This document shows, piece by piece, positions 33,639 through 38,777 of a stretch of 38,777 bases of DNA. The DNA is from Caldilineaceae bacterium. GTDB taxonomy: Bacteria; Chloroflexota; Anaerolineae; Caldilineales; Caldilineaceae. Numbering within the stretch: position 1 is the stretch's first letter; each line of letters opens with the position of its first letter. The notes beneath the pieces were generated by a model, which saw only the letters and a program-made list of their open reading frames with translations, had not been told where the DNA came from and did no database searches. A program made the position numbers and the translations under genes. The stretch is taken from contig JAHBVG010000069.1 in assembly GCA_019637695.1 (NCBI GenBank), positions 1 to 38,777 of the forward strand, given 5' to 3'.

Positions 33639-33801
33639 TTCACGATTTGCGCTTTAGCCGGCTCCGTGACCTGGTGGCAGGCCGGTCACGGACCGGCCCA
33701 GAGCATACGAAATCGTGAACTACTGATATTTGTAGATTTATCCCACCGGCCAGAAATGGCACGCAGATGGCGCAGATACCCGCAGATTTTCGCAGATCTG
33801 A
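33639..33801 (+). repeat. Structured non-coding stretch: nested inverted repeats and CGCAGAT copies
   Basis: No gene in 33554-33867. Outer arms TTCACGATTT (33639-33648) and its complement (33710-33719) enclose two alternative hairpins: GGCCGGTC/GACCGGCC (33680-33698, 3-nt loop) and CGTGACC/GGTCACG (33665-33690). After that CGCAGAT occurs four times (33762, 33771, 33781, 33791) at 9-10 bp spacing. It lies downstream of a promoter, so a structured RNA is possible, but a decayed repeat is as likely. Confidence 0.55.
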
Positions 33802-33867
33802 TGGGGCGTGGACAGGCGATAGCTGCATTCTATTTCTGAAATCTACAAGGTGAGTGCAGGAACAGCG

Positions 33868-34083
33868 ATGTTAGAAAAGGTCCAGATTATTCTTGAAGAT
33901 GAAGAGGCCAAATTTGCGGTCATCCCTTACGAGGATTATTTGCGAATCCGCGATCTCCTGGGAGATAAAGAAAAACTTGAAGATTATCTGGACTATCTGC
34001 ACACTCAGAAGGTCAAAGTTGAGGTGAAAAGCTGGCATACGCTGCAAGCCGTCAAAGAATCTCTTGGGTTGGATGAGTCATAA
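33868..34083 (+). CDS. Antitoxin-like small protein (Phd/YefM-type pattern), orphan
   Basis: 71 residues. KFAVIPYEDYLRIRDLLGDKEKLEDYLDYLH follows the pattern of Phd/YefM-type and related antitoxins, where an xFVVLPYEEYxxL segment forms the DNA-binding-to-toxin-binding junction. Here it sits near the N-terminus, so the usual first strand is short. No toxin gene follows within 130 bp; the next gene is an amidohydrolase. I chose ATG 33868 with AGGA seven bases upstream; a GTG at 33850 would add six residues. Function is uncertain; solitary antitoxins or regulators are common. Confidence 0.6.
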   Translation: MLEKVQIILEDEEAKFAVIPYEDYLRIRDLLGDKEKLEDYLDYLHTQKVKVEVKSWHTLQAVKESLGLDES

Positions 34084-34112
34084 TCGGCGCTCCGACATAA
34101 CTCTAAATTGTA

Positions 34113-34137
34113 CAACCGCGCGGTCATCGAGCGGTTG
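34113..34137. repeat. Hairpin after the antitoxin-like gene
   Basis: CAACCGC and GCGGTTG (7 bp, 11-nt loop), 29 bp after the stop codon. Possible terminator without a T-tract. Confidence 0.4.
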
Positions 34138-34145
34138 GGGTACAA

Positions 34146-34184
34146 TAGTGCGTAGTTCGTATCTTATCTACGAACTGCGCACTA
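34146..34184. repeat. Heptamer inverted repeat upstream of the amidohydrolase
   Basis: TAGTGCG, TAGTTCG units on the left (34146-34161) pair with the mirror arm 34169-34184: 16 bp with one mismatch and a 7-nt loop. It lies 31 bp before the amidohydrolase start. Confidence 0.75.
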
Positions 34185-34215
34185 CTGTTTGCTGATACCC
34201 ACCTTGGAGATCCCC

Positions 34216-35046
34216 ATGATCATCGACGCCGATTGCCACATTTCTTCCCACAAGTTTGACGAGTTGGCGATGACCGCTGACGAGTTGATCGCAGAGATGG
34301 ACCGCGCCGGGGTGGATCGGGCGCTGGTCTGGCTGAAGCCGCCCTACGACAAGAACATCGAACCGGAGAACCGCGCCATTGCGCTGGCCGCCAAGCAGTA
34401 CCCGGATCGACTCATCCCCTTCGGGTGGACCAATCCGCGGTTGGGCCATCGTCGCGCTTCGACCATTATCAAGCAATGCTTCGAGGAATACGACTTCGCG
34501 GGGATCAAGTTCAACGGCGCGCAGGATGGCTATCTCATTGACGATGGGGCGATGTTGCCCTTGATCGAGCAGGCGGCGAGCTACGGCAAGCCGCTGGCTT
34601 TTCATATCGGCGGCGACTTCCCCGAAAATACCCATCCCTACCGGCTGGGACGGCTGGCTGCGCGCTTCCCCGCAACAACTTTCATTATGATCCACATGGG
34701 CGGCGCGTTCTTCCCGCCGCTGGATCGATCCGCCATCGAGACGGCGCAGCGGTATAAAAACATCGTCCTCATCGGCAGCGCCATCCACGAGCGGGCCATC
34801 CTCGGCGCGATCCGCACGCTGGGCGCGCATCGCGTCTGCTTCGGCAGCGACATGCCATTCTTCCTCATGCACGCCCGGCTGGCTATGTACCGCGCGCTGA
34901 TGCGCGATCTCAGCACGGAGGAGCAGGCGCTGGTGTTGGGGGGGAATATTGCTAAAGTGGTGACTGGGGACTGGGGACTGGGATCTCGTGGAGGATCTGG
35001 CATCGCCTCAGTCCCAACTGCTTCAAACAAGAGATTAAGCGATTGA
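34216..35046 (+). CDS. Amidohydrolase 2 family metal-dependent hydrolase
   Basis: 276 residues of the ACMSD/amidohydrolase-2 TIM-barrel group. Metal site pieces: IIDADCHI (DxH) at the N-terminus, the His of PLAFHIGGDFPENTH, IHMGGAFFPP, and the C-terminal HRVCFGSDMPFF (Asp of strand 8). Members hydrolyse or decarboxylate small aromatic or lactone substrates; the actual substrate is unknown. GGAG lies six bases upstream of ATG 34216. The natural end seems to be near VLGGNIAKVV; the last 28 residues (TGDWGLGSRGG and on) are encoded by a heptamer array and following sequence, so the tail is an accidental extension. Confidence 0.85.
   Translation: MIIDADCHISSHKFDELAMTADELIAEMDRAGVDRALVWLKPPYDKNIEPENRAIALAAKQYPDRLIPFGWTNPRLGHRRASTIIKQCFEEYDFAGIKFNGAQDGYLIDDGAMLPLIEQAASYGKPLAFHIGGDFPENTHPYRLGRLAARFPATTFIMIHMGGAFFPPLDRSAIETAQRYKNIVLIGSAIHERAILGAIRTLGAHRVCFGSDMPFFLMHARLAMYRALMRDLSTEEQALVLGGNIAKVVTGDWGLGSRGGSGIASVPTASNKRLSD
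34959..34985 (+). repeat. Heptamer array inside the amidohydrolase 3' end
   Basis: GGTGACT, GGGGACT, GGGGACT, GGGATC run in the reading frame of the gene and encode its TGDWGLG tail. It is the inverted counterpart of the array at 35064-35118. Confidence 0.8.
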
Positions 35047-35063
35047 GGGATTGGAAGATTTCA

Positions 35064-35118
35064 CCTCCCGATCCCTGATCCCTGGTCCCCAATCACCAAT
35101 CCCCAGTCACTAGTCACC
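35064..35118 (-). repeat. Heptamer array at the 3' end of the ABC exporter gene
   Basis: About eight 7-nt units read on the minus strand (GGTGACT, AGTGACT, GGGGATT and variants). It begins four bases after the exporter stop codon and faces the array in the convergent amidohydrolase gene, about 80 bp away, so the transcripts of both genes could fold back. Confidence 0.85.
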
Positions 35119-35122
35119 TCTT

Positions 35123-36878
35123 TTACGCTGCCTCCTTCACTGCCTCCTCACTTTCCGCCGCCCACTGCATGGTGTAGAGGTTGTAATAGCGACCGCGGTG
35201 ATGGAGAAGATCTTCGTGGTTTCCTCGCTCGACGACGCGCCCCTGGTCGAGGACGAGGATCTGATCGGCGTTGATGATGGTGTTGAGCCGGTGGGCGATG
35301 ACAAAGCTCGTGCGCCCTTCCATCAAGCGATCCAGCGCCTTCTCGATCTGCTTCTCGGTGGTGGTGTCCACCGAACTTGTCGCCTCGTCAAGGATGAGGA
35401 TACGTGGATCGGCCAGCAGCGCTCGCGCAAACGAGAGGATCTGACGCTGGCCCACGCTCATGTTGACCCCGTTCTCGCCGATCTCCGTGTCGTAGCCGTC
35501 GGGCAGTTTGATGATGAATTCGTGCGCGCCCACCGCCTGCGCCGCCGCATAGATCTCCTCATCCGAGGCGCCGAGCTTGCCGTAACGGATGTTGTCGCGA
35601 ATCGTGCCGCCGAAGAGGAAAGTATCTTGCAGCACAATGCCCAGTTGGCTGCGCAGGCTGTCCAACGTCACCGTGCGGATATCGTGGCCGTCAATGAGGA
35701 CGCGCCCCTGCGTTGGGTCATAGAAGCTTGGTCAGCGTCGACTTGCCGCAACCGGTGGGGCCGATCAGGGCGATGGTCTGGCCTGGCTCGGCGTGGAAAT
35801 CGATCCCTTCCAAAATCATCGCCCCATTTTCGACATATTGGAAGCCCACATTTTCGAAGCGTACGTCACCGGCGACGGCGTCGAGATCGGCTGCGTCCAC
35901 ACTGTCTGCAATGCCGTTGGATGTGTCCATAATCTCGAAGACGCGTTCGGCGCTGGAGCTGGCCGTCGCCGCCATGTTGACGAGAAAGCCCAGCCGCTGA
36001 ACGGGTCCATTGAGCAAAAGAACATAAGAGATGAGTGCGAAGAGCGATCCTACGGTGATCTCGCCGGTCAGCGCACGAGGGCCGCCAAACCAGAGCAATA
36101 GAAAGACAGCGCTGCTCAGGATCAACGTAAACATGAGCCAATTATTCGCCCACACCTTGATCACCGTAAAGCGTCGAGCAAACCACTTCTCGTTCTGCTC
36201 ATCGAATTTTTTCAACTCATAAGGTTCGCGCGCAAACGCCTTCACCAAACGGATGCCGGTCATGCTCTCTTGTATGGTGGTGGAAAGCGCGCCCATCTGC
36301 TCCTGAATGCGTTTGAACATGGGCCGCACCGTGTTGCCAAAACGCATCGTCACCAGGACCAAGAGCGCCATCGGGGCTAAGACATAGAGCGTCAGCGCCA
36401 CGCTTTCGAGGAACATGGCGATGATCACCCCAACCAAGAGGAAAAGGGTTGAGATCAGGCTTTCCATGCCGATGCCCACAAAGCGTTCGGCCTCGGTGAT
36501 GTCGCTGGTAGCTCGGCTCATCATGTCGCCCGTCTGGGATCGATCATGGAACGCAAAGGGGAGTTTCTGAACGCTGTCGTAGAACCGATTGCGCAGATCG
36601 AACGCAACCCGGTGCGAAAGCCACTCGCCGTAGTATCGCTGTGCAAACCCAACAACACCGCGGATCAGCGCGATGATCATAATCAGCCCGCCCGCCCAAA
36701 AGAGGGCCGACGCCTGCCCGCTGACCAATCCATTGTCGATGGCGTCTTTGATGATCTGCGGCACAATCAGGTTAAGCAGCATGGCGAACAATCCACCCGT
36801 GTAACCCAACAGAAGCTGCTTCCAATACGGGCGGAGATACCCCAGCAGCCGGCCATAAACATTGAATTTATTTGTCAC
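35123..36878 (-). pseudogene. ABC exporter half-transporter, frameshifted
   Basis: Encodes an MsbA/BmrA-type half-transporter (six-helix membrane domain about 1-310 plus ATPase) broken into two frames. The first part (36878-35718) runs to Walker A GPTGCGKSTLTKLL and then meets TGA. The second (to 35123) resumes with YDPTQGRVLIDG, then VLQDTFLFGG (Q-loop), signature MSVGQRQ, Walker B ILILDEATSSVD and the switch His in FVIAHRLNT. The usual xRF before YDP is missing: an 11-bp deletion between two CTTC repeats at about 35720-35726 explains frame and lost residues. GTG 36878 (GGAGGG upstream) is the likely start; ATG 36890 is the alternative. If real, the ATPase is dead; an assembly error remains possible. 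Confidence 0.88.
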
Positions 36879-36894
36879 GATTCCCTCCATTTTT

Positions 36895-37023
36895 TGGGTG
36901 TGTTCAAAATGAATTGGCCGTCTGGGTAGGGGTTTGGGGGGACGGCAGATAAAATTCGTCTGCATAGGCCAATTGTCGTCTGCCGTCCCCCCAAACCCTT
37001 ACGAATCATTTTGAACACACCCA
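36895..37023. mobile_element. 129-bp MITE-like element
   Basis: Terminal inverted repeats of 18 bp, perfect (TGGGTGTGTTCAAAATGA at 36895-36912; complement at 37006-37023). Inside, a second 20-bp perfect pair (36930-36949 with 36979-36998) and AATTGGCC/GGCCAATT. No coding capacity. TTTT lies on both outer sides, a possible short target duplication. It sits 16 bp upstream of the exporter's start and would displace its promoter region. Confidence 0.8.
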
Positions 37024-37301
37024 TTTTATTTCAGGTTGTATGTACTCTGGCGATGGTTGATTGGCCCAAATAAAAAAAGTGACAGCCGCCCTCGGTTCTG
37101 TTTCCTCTTGCGAGAATTCATGCGCAAAGGCGTCTATCACCCACATTGACAAACCGGCAACCTTCAACCGCAAACATCTATCTGAACCGCTAAAGTACGG
37201 TGTAGATGGTGAAATTTTACCAGATCGGGGACCCGGTGTCTACCCGTTTTTGTCCGTTTCGCTGAGTATCTTCAAAAAAGTGGGGGAATCCACCATAAAG
37301 A
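37024..37301. other. Non-coding stretch without recognised features
   Basis: I see no gene, promoter of good quality or repeat in these 278 bp between the MITE-like element and the heptamer hairpin. With the flanking repeats it makes a 490-bp gene-free interval between the exporter and nuclease genes. Confidence 0.5.
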
Positions 37302-37370
37302 AATGCGGAATGATGAATGCGGAAAATGTGAGACATTCTGTTCCGCATTCATCATTCCGCATTCCGCATT
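37302..37370. repeat. Heptamer palindrome at the nuclease stop codon
   Basis: AATGCGG, AATGATG, AATGCGG units form a perfect 23-bp inverted repeat (37302-37324 with 37341-37363) around a 16-nt loop that itself contains AATGT/ACATT. The extra unit at 37364-37370 overlaps the TAA stop of the nuclease gene. Probable 3'-end hairpin. Confidence 0.88.
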
Positions 37371-38625
37371 ATTGTTGCGTCGAGTCGATTTCGATCTGGC
37401 GGTTCTGTCCTCGCAAGTAGATCGTCTCGCCAGTGTTGTTCCAGATGGGCGAGCCAGTGCATTTGAAGCCGTTGGCCGTCACCTCGGAACGACCGGAGAC
37501 GATCTGGTAGCTTTGACCGGCGCGCAGTGAGACGCCGCTAGGAATGGTGCAGACTTCATTGCCGATGCTGCCGCTGAGTTCCCAGCCGCCAATCTGCACG
37601 GTCTGTCGTCCTGTATTGCGTAGTTCGAGGACCTCGTTAAATCCGCTGTTCTCGACGACGCGCAATACAACGCCATCAATATTAGCATCGCTCACGGCGG
37701 GGGCTGGTGTGGGGATGGGCGTTGCTGTAGCAGCGCGTGTCGTTGCTGGCGCTTCCACGACGCCGCTGGCGTTGACAACGCCGATCTGCGCGGTGGGCAC
37801 ATTGAGGAAGACCTTGTTCGTCTGGAGCCAGCCGCCCGCCCGATCCGGCGTGCGGACTTGCAGCCAGCGCCCCGCTTGATCGCGACCATAGACGGTGAGC
37901 GATGTCCCCTGCGGAACCTGTTGGACAGTCGTCTGGCTGCTGCCCGGCCCGGCACGCAACGTCACATCCTCCAGCGTCAGTGCGTAGGACATGGCGCCAT
38001 CGGGATCGCCGCTGCCGCCCCAAAAACCGCGCCGCGCCTCGGCTGCTTCACGCGCCACTTGACGGAAATCATCGGCCAGCGTCACATCGGGGCGATACTC
38101 AATGGGCTGGGCGTAACCCTGCGCCACCATTTCCCGGTTCACGAAGACGCCGTCAGCGGTGTAAATAAAGCGGAGCAGGCGACCATAGCGATCCTTGTCT
38201 GAGCGGTCGGGGACGAGGAAGAGATCGCCGTCGCCCATTAGCCGCCGATTGGCGCGCTGCGCCGCCTGATAGCCCGGTTCTCCCCGTTCTGGCGTGTCGA
38301 TGCCCACATAGCGCACCGTTGCCGTCTGCCCGTTGACGAGGACCTCGGCGGTGTCGCCATCCACGGCGCGGATCAGCGTGGCCGCCACCGCGCCCTCAGG
38401 GATCGTAACGGGCCGCGCCACCGGCGCGCTGGTGGTCGATCCTGAGCTGGTGGTAGAGGGCGCAGGTTGCGAGACCGTGGGCCGATCCCCCAGCAGTTCC
38501 GTCGCCCAATCGGGCAGATCTAGCCCCAACCAGGCGGCGATCACCAGGCCGATGGCGATGAGCAGTCCAATGATTTTGCGCCACATTTGATCCGAAGAGG
38601 AAGACTTATCTTTTTTGCGTGTCAT
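37369..38625 (-). CDS. Secreted/anchored thermonuclease with SH3 and lamin-tail domains
   Basis: 418 residues. Basic N-terminus and hydrophobic segment (about 16-35), then a Ser/Thr/Pro linker (50-72). Staphylococcal nuclease domain (about 75-205) with catalytic R105, E113 (VRYVGIDTPE) and R149 (DRYGRLLRF), calcium ligands D89 and D110. A bacterial SH3-like domain (about 215-275) and, after an Ala/Thr/Pro linker, a lamin-tail domain (about 310-410, NTGRQTVQIGGWELSG, IWNNTGETIYL). It most likely degrades DNA or RNA outside the cell membrane; LTD and SH3 modules suggest attachment to cell-wall or extracellular material. Intact. Its stop codon merges with a heptamer palindrome. Confidence 0.93.
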   Translation of the reverse strand: MTRKKDKSSSSDQMWRKIIGLLIAIGLVIAAWLGLDLPDWATELLGDRPTVSQPAPSTTSSGSTTSAPVARPVTIPEGAVAATLIRAVDGDTAEVLVNGQTATVRYVGIDTPERGEPGYQAAQRANRRLMGDGDLFLVPDRSDKDRYGRLLRFIYTADGVFVNREMVAQGYAQPIEYRPDVTLADDFRQVAREAAEARRGFWGGSGDPDGAMSYALTLEDVTLRAGPGSSQTTVQQVPQGTSLTVYGRDQAGRWLQVRTPDRAGGWLQTNKVFLNVPTAQIGVVNASGVVEAPATTRAATATPIPTPAPAVSDANIDGVVLRVVENSGFNEVLELRNTGRQTVQIGGWELSGSIGNEVCTIPSGVSLRAGQSYQIVSGRSEVTANGFKCTGSPIWNNTGETIYLRGQNRQIEIDSTQQ

Positions 38626-38670
38626 GGTGGTTCATCGTTTTTGAAAATGGCGATGCATTGAATAGAGTGG

Positions 38671-38699
38671 ACGGTAGCACGCTTTGGCGATTCTTGCAA
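38671..38699 (-). promoter_or_regulatory. Promoter of the nuclease gene
   Basis: Minus strand TTGCAA (38699-38694), 17-bp spacer, TACCGT (38676-38671), start expected about 38664, 40 nt before the ATG. Confidence 0.6.
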
Positions 38700-38777
38700 T
38701 AGTTTGGTTGCTTCAATTGTCGCGCCTTTCGCGAAGCTATTTTGAATTTGGAGGACTCTGGTACAATACAATCTTAT

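Noticed and set aside
35715..35730. Programmed ribosomal frameshift in the ABC exporter
   Set aside because: There is no slippery heptamer, and residues of the conserved xRFYD segment are missing, which shifting alone cannot restore.

Overview
The window is chromosomal DNA from a free-living bacterium, most likely a member of the Chloroflexota (Anaerolineae/Caldilineae-like). This is an inference from overall protein character, the split FHA/kinase signalling genes, a baeRF-type protein, frequent TTG and GTG starts, and many heptanucleotide intergenic arrays. No rRNA, tRNA, phage, transposase or CRISPR array was seen.

Layout. 1-5017 (minus strand) is an F1Fo ATP synthase operon in the order atpI/Z-like, atpB, atpE, atpF, atpH, atpA, atpG (cut by the window edge; atpD and atpC would lie beyond it), with a good sigma-70-type promoter at 5153-5181. 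Upstream, 5222-6157 encodes a pterin-binding methyltransferase. A membrane-anchored Ser/Thr kinase (6259-7293) diverges from an FHA-winged-helix regulator (7609-8334), followed by hemW, coaD and a DivIVA-like coiled-coil gene. Next come a membrane-anchored glycoside hydrolase and a translationally coupled solute-binding protein, a hicAB toxin-antitoxin pair, an SDR oxidoreductase, and a 1716-residue CheB-CheR-PAS-GAF-PAS histidine kinase whose CheB triad is degenerate. 20.0-25.1 kb carries a DUF892 ferritin-like protein, a phosphoribosyltransferase, prfA-prmC and a HAD phosphatase. 25.2-27.8 kb is a Fur/PerR-type regulator plus P1B-4 metal ATPase operon with two operator-like sites flanking its promoter. 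Then come a baeRF-like protein, a fadN-fadA beta-oxidation pair interrupted by a four-helix-bundle cassette, an orphan antitoxin, an amidohydrolase, an ABC exporter broken by a frameshift, and a secreted thermonuclease-SH3-lamin-tail protein.

The most unusual signal is not a gene. At about ten places there are short arrays with strict 7-nt periodicity, often as inverted pairs that fold into long hairpins (perfect stems up to 36 bp). The heptamer differs from locus to locus. Seven of these arrays start on, within 4 nt of, or upstream of a gene's stop codon; in two genes (HAD phosphatase, amidohydrolase) they supply the C-terminus, and hemW carries a similar in-frame insert. One inverted pair brackets the four-helix-bundle reading frame between fadN and fadA, which looks like a mobile cassette. 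This repeat family and its possible link to the four-helix-bundle protein are the best candidates for something undescribed.
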